NCBI RefSeq assembly: GCF_044466355.1
Contig: NZ_JBITMQ010000009.1
Location: forward strand, 186,001 to 250,000
Reading direction: 5' to 3'
Source of the DNA: Actinophytocola sp044466355
GTDB taxonomy: Bacteria > Actinomycetota > Actinomycetes > Mycobacteriales > Pseudonocardiaceae
Length of the DNA: 64,000 bases
Under the pieces are notes generated by a model that saw only the letters and a list, made by a program, of their open reading frames with translations, did no database searches and was not told the DNA's origin. The position numbers and the translations under genes are program-made. Shown here piece by piece: positions 56,389 to 63,538 of this stretch (position 1 is the stretch's first letter; each line of letters begins with the position of its first letter).

Positions 56389-57030
56389 GTGACCGTGGAG
56401 GAACGGCGGCGAGTCAAGCGACTCCCGCGCGAGGTTCGCGAGCGGCAGATCCTCGACGCCGCGGTCCGGGTGTTCTCCGACCACGGCTACCACAACGCGT
56501 CGATGGACGAGATCTCCGACGTGGCCGGCGTGTCCAAGCCGATGATCTACGCGTACCTGGGGTCGAAGGAGGACCTGTTCGCCGCGTGCATCCACCGCGA
56601 GGCGACCCAACTGCTGGCGGCCGTCGCGGCGGGTGTGCGCACCGAGTTACCCGCAGACATGCAATTGTGGCACGGTCTCGGCGCGTTCTTCGAGTACGTC
56701 GGCGCGCACCGGGAGAGCTGGCGGGTCCTGCACCGGCAGGCCATCTCGCAGGGTGGGCCGTTCTCCGAGGAACTGCTCGACATGCGCCGCCAGGCGATCA
56801 GCCTGGTCGACACGCTACTGGTCCGGGTCGCCACCAAGGAGGGCCTGGAGCGCGGCGCCACCGAGTCGCTCGCCGCGGCACTGGTCGGCGCGGCCGAGTC
56901 GCTCGCGGACTGGTGGCTCGACAACCCGGACGTGCCGAGCCGGGCCGTCGCGTCGCGGCTGATGAACCTCGCGTGGATCGGTTTCGGCGGCCTCGTCGAG
57001 GGCACCACCTGGCACCCGAGCGAAGGCTAG
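56389..57030 (+). CDS. TetR-family regulator, proposed fatty-acid degradation repressor
   Basis: 213 aa from GTG 56389, with AGGAGG 5 nt upstream. The TetR HTH spans about 20-65 (RQILDAAVRVFSDHGYHNASM, EISDVAGVSKPMIYAYLGSKEDLFAACI). The ligand domain is helical and Trp/Ala-rich. A 16-bp palindrome in its upstream region recurs before fadE5 and between fabG4 and fadA2. It may correspond to the fadE5 regulator FdmR (Rv0302) of mycobacteria; this is inference. Its last 4 bp overlap the convergent MarR gene. Confidence 0.88.
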   Translation: MTVEERRRVKRLPREVRERQILDAAVRVFSDHGYHNASMDEISDVAGVSKPMIYAYLGSKEDLFAACIHREATQLLAAVAAGVRTELPADMQLWHGLGAFFEYVGAHRESWRVLHRQAISQGGPFSEELLDMRRQAISLVDTLLVRVATKEGLERGATESLAAALVGAAESLADWWLDNPDVPSRAVASRLMNLAWIGFGGLVEGTTWHPSEG

Positions 57031-57509
57031 GGTTCCAGGCTGGTCAGCAGCCTGCGCAGCACGTCCGCCAGCGCGTCACGGTCCTCCTCGGTCAACGCGG
57101 CCAGGATGCGGTGCTCGTTCGCCACGTGATCGGGCAGCGCACGGTCGATGAGGGCACGTCCCTCGTCGGTCAGTGACACGTGGACGACCCGCCCGTCGGT
57201 CGGACTGGGCGTGCGCGCCACCAGACCGCGAGCCGCGAGCCGGTCCACGCGCTGGGTGACCGCGCCGGACGTGATCATGGACGAGCGCATCAGCTCGGCG
57301 GGGGTCAGCGGCCGGTCGTTGCGGCGCAGCGTCGCGAGCACGTCGAACGACGGGCGGTCCAGGTCGTGCTCGGCGAACGTGCGGTTCAGCTCCGTGTCGA
57401 GCACCCGGGCCAGCCGGGAGAGCCTGCCGATCACGCCCATCGGCGAGGCGTCGAGGTCCGGCCGGACCGCCGCCCACTGCTCGAGCACCATGTCCAGGTG
57501 GTCACCCAT
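57027..57509 (-). CDS. MarR-family repressor
   Basis: 160 aa. The winged-helix is clear: SFDVLATLRRNDRPLTPAEL, MITSGAVTQRVDRLAARGLV, then DGRVVHVSLTDEGRALID. It is divergent from an EamA exporter with three operator repeats in the 63-bp gap, so it probably represses both. MarR dimers often respond to phenolic or aromatic ligands. It ends with a 4-bp overlap of the TetR gene end. Confidence 0.93.
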   Translation of the reverse strand: MGDHLDMVLEQWAAVRPDLDASPMGVIGRLSRLARVLDTELNRTFAEHDLDRPSFDVLATLRRNDRPLTPAELMRSSMITSGAVTQRVDRLAARGLVARTPSPTDGRVVHVSLTDEGRALIDRALPDHVANEHRILAALTEEDRDALADVLRRLLTSLEP

Positions 57510-57517
57510 GCGGACAC

Positions 57518-57580
57518 CTTAGCGGTGAGATAACTCCTTGCAGTTCTCTTAGCGCTGAGATACTTTGTCTTAGTGCTAAG
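57518..57580. promoter_or_regulatory. three MarR-type operator repeats
   Basis: CTTAGCGGTGAG (57518-57529), CTTAGCGCTGAG (57548-57559) and CTTAGTGCTAAG (57569-57580) form the 12-bp motif CTTAGYGSTRAG, offset by 30 and 21 bp. The third, a perfect palindrome, contains the GTG start of the exporter gene. TTGCAG (57538-57543) and TACTTT (57561-57566), spaced 17 bp, could be the promoter. Confidence 0.7.
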
Positions 57581-58469
57581 CAATCGACTCCTGCTCACTG
57601 CGGTCGCGCCCATGGTCTGGGGCACGACCTATCTGGTGACCAGCGAATTCCTGCCGCCCGACCGGCCGCTGCTGGCGGCCGTCGTCCGCGCTCTCCCAGC
57701 CGGGCTCCTGCTCATCGCCGTCACCCGCAGACTGCCCACCGGCGACTGGTGGTGGCGGGCACTCGTCCTCGGCACGCTCAACATCGGGGCGTTCCTCTTC
57801 CTGCTGTTCGTCGCCGCGTACCGGCTGCCCGGCGGCGTCGCGGCCACGGTCGGCGCGATCCAGCCGGTGCTCGTCGGCGCGCTGTCCGCCGGTCTGCTCG
57901 GCGAGAAGCTGCGGACCCGGACCGTGGTGGCGGGCGCCGCCGGGGTCGCGGGCGTGAGCCTGCTGGTGCTGCGTGCGGACGCCCGGCTCGACACGATCGG
58001 CGTGCTCGCCGCGGTCGGCGGCGCGGTCGTGATGGCGTGCGGCGTCGTCCTCGCGAAGCGGTGGCGCTCGCCCGCGCCGGTGCTCGCCACCACCGGCTGG
58101 CAGCTCACCGCGGGCGGGCTCGTGCTGGTCCCCGCGTTGTTCCAGGTCGAGGGCCTGCCGTCGGCGGTGACCGGCGTGAACGTCGCCGGCTACGCGTACC
58201 TGTCGCTGATCGGCGCCGCGCTCACGTACTCGCTGTGGTTCCGCGGGATCGGCGCGATGTCGCCGGTGAAGGTCACGTTCCTGACGCTGCTCAGCCCGCT
58301 CGTCGCCACCGTCCTCGGCTGGGTGGCGCTCGGTCAGGGGCTCACCGCTCCCCAACTGCTCGGCGCGCTGCTCGTGCTCGCCGCCGTCATCGCTCCCCAG
58401 CTCGTGAAGGAGAAGAAGCCATGCGCATCACCGTCTTCGGCGCAACCGGTGCCGTCGGCCGCGAGGTAG
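57573..58469 (+). CDS. EamA/DMT-family exporter
   Basis: 298 aa from GTG 57573. Ten membrane segments form the duplicated EamA fold (VAPMVWGTTYLVTSEFLPP, ALPAGLLLIAVTRRLP, GGVAATVGAIQPVLVGALSAG, ALTYSLWFRGIGAMSPVKV). No SD exists, and the GTG lies at the expected transcription start of a promoter embedded in the MarR operators, so the mRNA is likely leaderless. The substrate is unknown. Its 3' end overlaps the next gene by 49 bp. Confidence 0.9.
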   Translation: MLSNRLLLTAVAPMVWGTTYLVTSEFLPPDRPLLAAVVRALPAGLLLIAVTRRLPTGDWWWRALVLGTLNIGAFLFLLFVAAYRLPGGVAATVGAIQPVLVGALSAGLLGEKLRTRTVVAGAAGVAGVSLLVLRADARLDTIGVLAAVGGAVVMACGVVLAKRWRSPAPVLATTGWQLTAGGLVLVPALFQVEGLPSAVTGVNVAGYAYLSLIGAALTYSLWFRGIGAMSPVKVTFLTLLSPLVATVLGWVALGQGLTAPQLLGALLVLAAVIAPQLVKEKKPCASPSSAQPVPSAAR

Positions 58470-59014
58470 TCGCGGAGGCCCGTGCCCGCGGGCACGAGGT
58501 CCGGCCCGCCAGTCGTGCCACCGGCGTCGACGCGACCGATCCGGCGCACGTCGCCCGGCTCGCCGCCGGTCAGGACCTGGTGATCAGCGCGACCCGGCCC
58601 CAGCCAGGGCAGGAACCGCAGCTGGTGGCCGCGGCCAGCGCGTTGTTCGCTGGGTTGCGGGGCAGCGGCGTGCGGCTGTTGCTGGTCGGCGGTGCCGCCA
58701 CCCTGCGCAGACCGGACGGGGTTCTCGTGCAGGACGCCCCGGACTTCCCGGCCGAGCTGCTGCCCATCGCGAACGCGTGCGCCGACCAGCTCGCGGTGTG
58801 CCAGGGGCAGGTCGCCGTGGACTGGGCTTACCTGAGCCCGCCCGCGTTCCTCGACGCGGGCCCGCGCACCGGCCGCTACCGGCTCGGCGCGGACGACCTG
58901 GTCGTCGACGAGTCCGGCACGTCCCGGATCACGAACGCGGACCTGGCCGTCGCGTTGCTCGACGAGGCGGAACGGCCGAAGCACCACCGCACCCGCTTCA
59001 CCGTGGGCTACTGA
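58421..59014 (+). CDS. NAD(P)H-binding (atypical SDR) protein
   Basis: 197 aa from ATG 58421 (SD AGGAGAAG). The N-terminus is a Rossmann motif MRITVFGATGAVGREVVAEA (G-x-x-G-x-x-G). Later segments include DLVISATRPQPGQ, LLLVGGAATLRRPDG, VDWAYLSPPAFLDAG and GTSRITNADLAVALLDEAE, matching NmrA/YwnB-like proteins. A catalytic Tyr-Lys pair is not obvious, so it may be a redox sensor or a reductase. It overlaps the exporter gene and is likely co-regulated by MarR. Confidence 0.9.
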   Translation: MRITVFGATGAVGREVVAEARARGHEVRPASRATGVDATDPAHVARLAAGQDLVISATRPQPGQEPQLVAAASALFAGLRGSGVRLLLVGGAATLRRPDGVLVQDAPDFPAELLPIANACADQLAVCQGQVAVDWAYLSPPAFLDAGPRTGRYRLGADDLVVDESGTSRITNADLAVALLDEAERPKHHRTRFTVGY

Positions 59015-59837
59015 TGGTCCCCGTCAGGTGCGGCTTGCCGTCCTTTGCACCGAAGAGATCGAACCGCCACCCGTCGTCGGTCTCGGCGGCCGCGAAGCCG
59101 ACCTTCGCCGGTAGCAACACGGGGAGCTTGAACGCCACGTCGACCGTGTACGCGTCCGGCAGGCGGCCCTCGAACGCCGCCAGGCAGCGGGCCTTCGTCC
59201 ACATGCCGTGGGCGATCGCGCGCGGGAACCCGAACATCTTCGCGGTCATCCGGTACAGGTGTATCGGGTTGCGGTCGCCGGACACCTCGCCGTAGCGGCG
59301 GCCGATGTCGTCCGGTACGTGCCAGACGGCCGTCGGCGCGGGCGGTTCGGTCCGTTCCGACCTCTCCGACCTGCCGGTCCCACCGCCACGGCGCAGGTAC
59401 GTCGACACGTCGGTCCACACGACCTCGCCGTCCACCAGCGCCTCCCCGACCACGTCGAACTGCCGGCCGCGTGGGTGGTCGCGCAGGTTCTCCAGGTGGA
59501 CGCGCAGGTCGAACGACTCGCCGACGCGCAGCGGGCGGGACTGCGTGATCCGGTTCGCCACGTGCACCGACCCGACCAGCGGGAACGGGAAGTCGCCGCC
59601 CGCCATCAGCTTGATCTGCAGCGGGAAGGTGAGCAGGTGCGGGTAGGTCGCGGGCAGCTCGTCGGACAGCCGGAACCGGCACACCCGGTTGTACGCGGCG
59701 AGATGCGCGGGGTCGGTGCGCACGCCGGACAGCGTGTAGACGGTGTCCGGCAGCTCACCACCCTTGCGACGGAAGCCTGTGAGCACGGCCTTCGGGTACA
59801 GCACCCGCAGGCTCGGCGGCGACGACAGCTCGACCAT
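58998..59837 (-). CDS. htdX: 3-hydroxyacyl-thioester dehydratase, HtdX-like (MaoC family)
   Basis: 279 aa from ATG 59837 (TGATG with the fabG4 stop). It is a double-hotdog MaoC dehydratase: the C-terminal half has YGEVSGDRNPIHLYRMTAKMFG and RAIAHGMWTKARCLAAF, including the hydratase-2 Asp/His motif (SGDxNPIH), and ends in a hotdog strand. It hydrates or dehydrates the 2-enoyl/3-hydroxyacyl intermediate. Arrangement htdX-fabG4 divergent from fadA2 is the same as M. tuberculosis Rv0241c-Rv0243. Its last 17 bp overlap the convergent NAD(P)H-binding gene. Confidence 0.9.
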   Translation of the reverse strand: MVELSSPPSLRVLYPKAVLTGFRRKGGELPDTVYTLSGVRTDPAHLAAYNRVCRFRLSDELPATYPHLLTFPLQIKLMAGGDFPFPLVGSVHVANRITQSRPLRVGESFDLRVHLENLRDHPRGRQFDVVGEALVDGEVVWTDVSTYLRRGGGTGRSERSERTEPPAPTAVWHVPDDIGRRYGEVSGDRNPIHLYRMTAKMFGFPRAIAHGMWTKARCLAAFEGRLPDAYTVDVAFKLPVLLPAKVGFAAAETDDGWRFDLFGAKDGKPHLTGTISSPR

Positions 59838-61159
59838 CACGCCCCCAGGAGGCTCTGGCCGCACACCCGCACGACGTTGCCGTTGACCGCCGCCGACGCG
59901 GGACTCGCGTACCAGGCGATGGTCTCGGCGACGTCGACCGGCAGGCCGCCCTGTTGCAGGCTGCTCATGCGGCGACCCGCCTCGCGGATGAACAGCGGCA
60001 CGGCCGCGGTCATCTTGGTCTCGATGAACCCGGGCGCGACCGCGTTGATCGTGGCGCCGCGCTCGGCGAGCACCGGCGCGTACGCGTCGACCATGCCGAT
60101 CACGCCCGCCTTGCTGGTGCCGTAGTTGGTCTGGCCGTTGTTGCCCGCGATACCGGCGATCGAGGAGACCCCGATGATCCGGCCGTTGGGCTTCAGCACG
60201 TCCTCGGCGAGGAGCGCGTCGTTGACCGCGAGCTGGCTGGACAGGTTGACCGCGAGGACGGCGTCCCAGGCGCCTTCCTTCATGTTGGCAAGTCGCTTGT
60301 CCCGAGTGATGCCCGCGTTGTGGACGACGACATCGACGCCACCGTGCCGTTCCCGCAGGTACTTCACGAGCTGGGCGGGCGCGTCGGCGGCGGTGATGTC
60401 GAGCTGGAGCGCGGCGCCCCTGATCTCGTTGGCGACGTCGGACAGCTCGGCGCCCTGCGCGGGGATGTCGAGCGCGACCACGTGCGCGCCGTCGCGGGCC
60501 AGCACCTCGGCGATCGACGCACCGATGCCACGCGACGCACCGGTGACGAGCGCGACCTTGCCCGCGAGCGGCCGCTCCCAGTCGTCGGGCGTGAGGGTGT
60601 CGCCGCCGTGGGTGCCGATACGGATGACCTGCGCGTCGACGAACGCGGACCTCGCGGAGAGCACGAACCGCAACGTCGACTCGGCCGCGGCCTCGAACCC
60701 GGGCGCGACGTACACGAGCTGGACGGTGGCGCCCTTGCGGAGTTCCTTGCCGACAGAGCGGGTGAAGCCCTCGAGCGCCCGCTGCGCGATCGCGTCCCGG
60801 CCGGTGCCCGACGGCGGCGTGCCCAGCACGACGAGACGGGCGCAGGTGCCGATCTTGCGCATGAGCGGGTGGAAGAAGTCGTACAGCTCGCGCAGCCGGG
60901 CGGGGTCGTCGATGTCGGTGGCGTCGAAGACCAGCGCGGCGTACTTCTCGGCGTCCGCGACCTCGTCGGTGCCGGTCGCCTTCAGCACCGCGTGCACGGT
61001 GTCGGTGAGCCGTCCCTTGCCGCCGACGATGGCGGGCCCGTCGAGCGCGGGCTGCCCCGGCGCGTGGCGTCGCAGCGGTGTCGGGTCGGGCAGTCCGAGC
61101 CGGCGGACGAGCTGCCGACCGAGGCCGGACCGGGCAAACTGCTGGTAGCGGTCGGTCAT
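59837..61159 (-). CDS. fabG4: 3-oxoacyl-ACP/CoA reductase, FabG4-like
   Basis: 440 aa from ATG 61159 (GGAG 5 nt upstream), the long high-molecular-weight FabG type. The N-terminal half (about 1-205) is a degenerate Rossmann-like domain. The C-terminal SDR domain has TGASRGIG, VHNAGITRDKRLANM, the catalytic Ser in IGVSSIAGIAG, and Tyr/Lys in YGTSKAGVIG. It reduces 3-oxoacyl thioesters with NAD(P)H or works in reverse during degradation. It is the first gene of the operon with htdX. The TetR-type palindrome lies 45 bp upstream. Confidence 0.93.
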   Translation of the reverse strand: MTDRYQQFARSGLGRQLVRRLGLPDPTPLRRHAPGQPALDGPAIVGGKGRLTDTVHAVLKATGTDEVADAEKYAALVFDATDIDDPARLRELYDFFHPLMRKIGTCARLVVLGTPPSGTGRDAIAQRALEGFTRSVGKELRKGATVQLVYVAPGFEAAAESTLRFVLSARSAFVDAQVIRIGTHGGDTLTPDDWERPLAGKVALVTGASRGIGASIAEVLARDGAHVVALDIPAQGAELSDVANEIRGAALQLDITAADAPAQLVKYLRERHGGVDVVVHNAGITRDKRLANMKEGAWDAVLAVNLSSQLAVNDALLAEDVLKPNGRIIGVSSIAGIAGNNGQTNYGTSKAGVIGMVDAYAPVLAERGATINAVAPGFIETKMTAAVPLFIREAGRRMSSLQQGGLPVDVAETIAWYASPASAAVNGNVVRVCGQSLLGA

Positions 61160-61203
61160 GATGCTCCGCATCTGAGAAGTTCGGGGCCTCACTCGACGCC
61201 AAG

Positions 61204-61219
61204 CCTACTCGCGAGTAGG
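61204..61219. promoter_or_regulatory. TetR-type operator between fabG4 and fadA2
   Basis: CCTACTCGCGAGTAGG is a perfect 16-bp palindrome, 45 bp before each divergent start. It is the most symmetrical of the four copies of the motif. Confidence 0.75.
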
Positions 61220-61264
61220 TTAGGAGTGCCAGCCGGGACCAGTTCGCAGGGGTGTGATCGAGAC

Positions 61265-62536
61265 ATGACGCGCAAGGTGGCGATCGTCGGCGGGAACCGG
61301 ATCCCGTTCGCGAGGTCGAACAAGCACTACGCCACGGCGTCGAACCAGGACATGTTCACCGCGGCGCTCGACGGGCTGGTGAGCCGCTTCGGCCTGCAGA
61401 ACGAGCGGCTGGGCGAGGTGGCCGCGGGCGCGGTGCTGAAGCACAGCCGCGACTTCAACCTGGCCCGCGAGAGCGTGCTGGGCTCGAAGCTGTCCCCGGA
61501 GACCCCGGCGAACGACGTGCAGCAGGCGTGCGGCACCGGCCTGCAGGCCGTCGTCCAGGTGGCGAACAAGATCGCGCTGGGCCAGATCGAGTCCGGCGTG
61601 GCGGGCGGCGTGGACACCACGAGCGACGCGCCACTGGGCGTGAACGAGGACCTCCGCCAGGTCTTCCTGGAACTCAACCGGGCGAAGTCGGTCGGTGCTC
61701 GCCTGAAGGCACTGGCGAAGATCCGCCCGACGCAGATCGTGCCGGACATCCCTCGGAACGCGGAGCCGCGCACGGGCCTGTCGATGGGCGAACACGCGGC
61801 GATCACGGCGAAGGAGTGGGGCGTCACCCGCGAAGCCCAGGACGAGCTGGCGGCGGCGTCGCACCAGAAGCTGGCGGCGGCGTACGAGCGGGGCTTCTTC
61901 GGCGACCTGCTCACGCCGTACCTGGGCCTGACCCGGGACGCGAACCTCCGCGCGGACTCGACGGCCGACAAGCTCGCCACGCTGAAGCCGGTGTTCGGCG
62001 GCAAGGACGGCACGATGACGGCGGGCAACTCGACCCCGTTGACGGACGGCGCGTCCACGGTCCTGCTGGCCTCGGAGGAGTGGGCGAAGGAACGAAGCCT
62101 GCCGATCCTGGCGTACTTCACCCACTCGGAAACGGCGGCGGTCGACTACGTCCACGGTCACGAGGGCCTGCTGATGGCCCCGGCGTACGCGGTGCCGAGG
62201 ATGCTGGCCCGCGCGGGTATGGCGTTGCAGGACTTCGACTTCTACGAGATCCACGAGGCGTTCGCGTCGCAGGTCCTTGCCACGCTGGCCGCGTGGGAGG
62301 ACGCGGACTTCGCGAAGACCCGCCTTGGCGTGGACGAGCCCCTTGGCGCGATCGACCGCTCGAAGCTGAACGTGAACGGTTCGTCGTTGGCGGCGGGCCA
62401 CCCCTTCGCCGCGACCGGCGGCCGAATCGTGGCCACGCTGGCGAAGCTCCTGCACGAGAAGGGCACCGGCCGAGGCCTGATCTCGATCTGCGCGGCAGGC
62501 GGCCAAGGCACAACAGCCATCCTGGAAGCCGCCTGA
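61265..62536 (+). CDS. fadA2: acetyl-CoA C-acyltransferase (thiolase), FadA2-like
   Basis: 423 aa from ATG 61265. The catalytic Cys89 is in QQACGTGLQA, His379 in GHPFAATGGR and Cys409 in ICAAGGQG, so all thiolase residues are present. It cleaves 3-oxoacyl-CoA with CoA, or condenses acetyl-CoA units. It is divergent from fabG4 with the shared palindrome between. In M. tuberculosis the same gene set is followed by fadE5, which here is located 30 kb away. A noncoding repeat-rich region follows its stop. Confidence 0.95.
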   Translation: MTRKVAIVGGNRIPFARSNKHYATASNQDMFTAALDGLVSRFGLQNERLGEVAAGAVLKHSRDFNLARESVLGSKLSPETPANDVQQACGTGLQAVVQVANKIALGQIESGVAGGVDTTSDAPLGVNEDLRQVFLELNRAKSVGARLKALAKIRPTQIVPDIPRNAEPRTGLSMGEHAAITAKEWGVTREAQDELAAASHQKLAAAYERGFFGDLLTPYLGLTRDANLRADSTADKLATLKPVFGGKDGTMTAGNSTPLTDGASTVLLASEEWAKERSLPILAYFTHSETAAVDYVHGHEGLLMAPAYAVPRMLARAGMALQDFDFYEIHEAFASQVLATLAAWEDADFAKTRLGVDEPLGAIDRSKLNVNGSSLAAGHPFAATGGRIVATLAKLLHEKGTGRGLISICAAGGQGTTAILEAA

Positions 62537-62546
62537 CAGCTCGGTT

Positions 62547-62614
62547 TCGCCGGACGGGCAGATCTCGGGGAGGGCCTTCCGATTCAGGCGTGCTGAGATC
62601 TGGCAAGGATGGGT
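62547..62614. repeat. direct repeat, copy A
   Basis: 68 nt starting TCGCCGGACGGGC and ending CTGGCAAGGATGGGT. It holds an inverted repeat AGATCTC/GAGATCT (62560-62566, 62595-62601). The second copy starts 87 bp later. Confidence 0.8.
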
Positions 62615-62633
62615 GCTGCCCTCCGGGGGGTCC

Positions 62634-62702
62634 TCGCCGGACGGGCTGATCTCGGGGAGGGGCCTCACGATTCGGGCCTGCTGAGATCTGGCAAGGATGG
62701 GT
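62634..62702. repeat. direct repeat, copy B
   Basis: 69 nt, same ends as copy A, with a handful of substitutions and one inserted base. The GATCTC and GAGATC arms are kept, so the hairpin is conserved between copies. Confidence 0.8.
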
Positions 62703-62703
62703 T

Positions 62704-62844
62704 CCTGCCTGCCCTCCCGTCGACCTCCCTCCGGGCTATCACACCGCGTCAAGGGGGCCATCACCTTGGCATGGGGGTGTTTCGGGCTGGCCCCCTTGAC
62801 CCGGTGTGATCGGGCTTCGCCAGGTCGACGGGAGGGCAGGCAGG
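62704..62844. repeat. 141-bp inverted-repeat (MITE-like) element
   Basis: The outer 23-bp arms 62704-62726 (CCTGCCTGCCCTCCC...) and 62822-62844 are perfect reverse complements. The inner 23-bp arms 62738-62760 (ATCACACCG...) and 62788-62810 match at 22 of 23 positions. Most of the element would fold into a single long hairpin. Confidence 0.8.
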
Positions 62845-62982
62845 CCATCTTTGTGGGCTAGCGCCCGGCTTGTGCACGGGGCTGGGGGCCGGCTTCGCGG
62901 GCAAGCCACCGAGCGAAGCGAGGTAGGCCGCCACTCAAGAAAGTTCCCACGCTGGGTCGGAAGCGACCGCACCGTGGGGGGT

Positions 62983-63003
62983 TTGGGGGGCTCGGCCCCC
63001 CAA
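62983..63003. terminator. GC hairpin
   Basis: TTGGGGGGC pairs perfectly with GCCCCCCAA around the loop TCG. It could end transcription from fadA2 or from the small-protein gene. Confidence 0.6.
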
Positions 63004-63059
63004 GATGATGACGAAGGGGTGGGCGCGAAGACGCAAAGCGTCGAGCACCCATATGGAAA

Positions 63060-63102
63060 CCCCGCAGTGCTGCCAGGTCGGGGGTCCGCCAGCACTACGG
63101 GG
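63060..63102. repeat. imperfect hairpin
   Basis: CCCCGCAGTGCTG (63060-63072) and CAGCACTACGGGG (63090-63102) pair at 12 of 13 positions with a 17-nt loop. The role is unknown; a structured RNA or terminator is possible. Confidence 0.5.
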
Positions 63103-63163
63103 TCAACCGGAACATCGTGGGGGGAGCCACGGGTGTTACACGGGTTCGAAGAAAGTTTTTTGG

Positions 63164-63310
63164 TTACCGGATGCCGGCGGCCTGGCGCTGGGCCATGATC
63201 AGGATCTCGTCGCGCATGGCCGGGGTGGCGGCGGTGGCGATCGCGTGGTTCACCGCCCGGCGGTTGCGGGACTCGACGCGGCGGGCGCGGAGCTTGGCGG
63301 CGATGTTCAT
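63164..63310 (-). CDS. 48-aa basic small protein
   Basis: ATG 63310 to TAA 63164. The protein opens MNIAAKLRARRVESRNRRAV and ends MRDEILIMAQRQAAGIR. It is Arg/Ala-rich, helical and has no membrane segment. Short proteins of this kind (MNIAAKLRARRVESR-like) look familiar from actinobacterial genomes, but no function is known to me. AGAGGAG lies about 12 nt upstream of the start. Third-position GC is high, as expected for a real gene, while the overlapping plus-strand frames look non-coding. Confidence 0.65.
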   Translation of the reverse strand: MNIAAKLRARRVESRNRRAVNHAIATAATPAMRDEILIMAQRQAAGIR

Positions 63311-63498
63311 GGTGGTTCTGCGCTCCTCTTTGGTTTCTTCGCTGGTTCCTCAGCTACTGACCATTATGCCTCTTCCAACGCAGCAAGTCACCCGTTTATT
63401 CGGTGAAGCGGGGCACACTCCGGTGAATCATCGGTGACATCTCGCTGACACAGGATGTGGGACGATCCTACGATCCAGCTCGATGCAGGCCTATACGA

Positions 63499-63522
63499 CT
63501 CTCTAGAGTGAGGACTAGAGAG
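63499..63522. terminator. small hairpin after the ATPase gene
   Basis: CTCTCTAG (63499-63506) and CTAGAGAG (63515-63522) form a perfect 8-bp stem with an 8-nt loop, 17 bp downstream of the ATPase stop on the minus strand. Confidence 0.5.
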
Positions 63523-63538
63523 CCGGATAGAGCGTGAG

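Larger units (their letters stand above)
62537..63163. other. 627-bp noncoding region rich in direct and inverted repeats
   Basis: Open frames here have no conserved content and read through repeats. The stretch contains two 68-69 nt direct repeats, a 141-bp inverted-repeat element, a GC hairpin and a 13-bp imperfect hairpin. It lies between fadA2 and a small-protein gene. It may be a degenerate mobile element, a structured RNA gene or an extended 3' region. Confidence 0.6.

Noticed and set aside
62118..62848. Minus-strand frames with repeated peptide stretches
   Set aside because: The repetition only reflects the DNA direct repeats, and the frames continue antisense into fadA2.
63005..63406. 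133-aa plus-strand frame
   Set aside because: Gly/His-rich shadow running through hairpins and antisense to the better-supported 48-aa protein.
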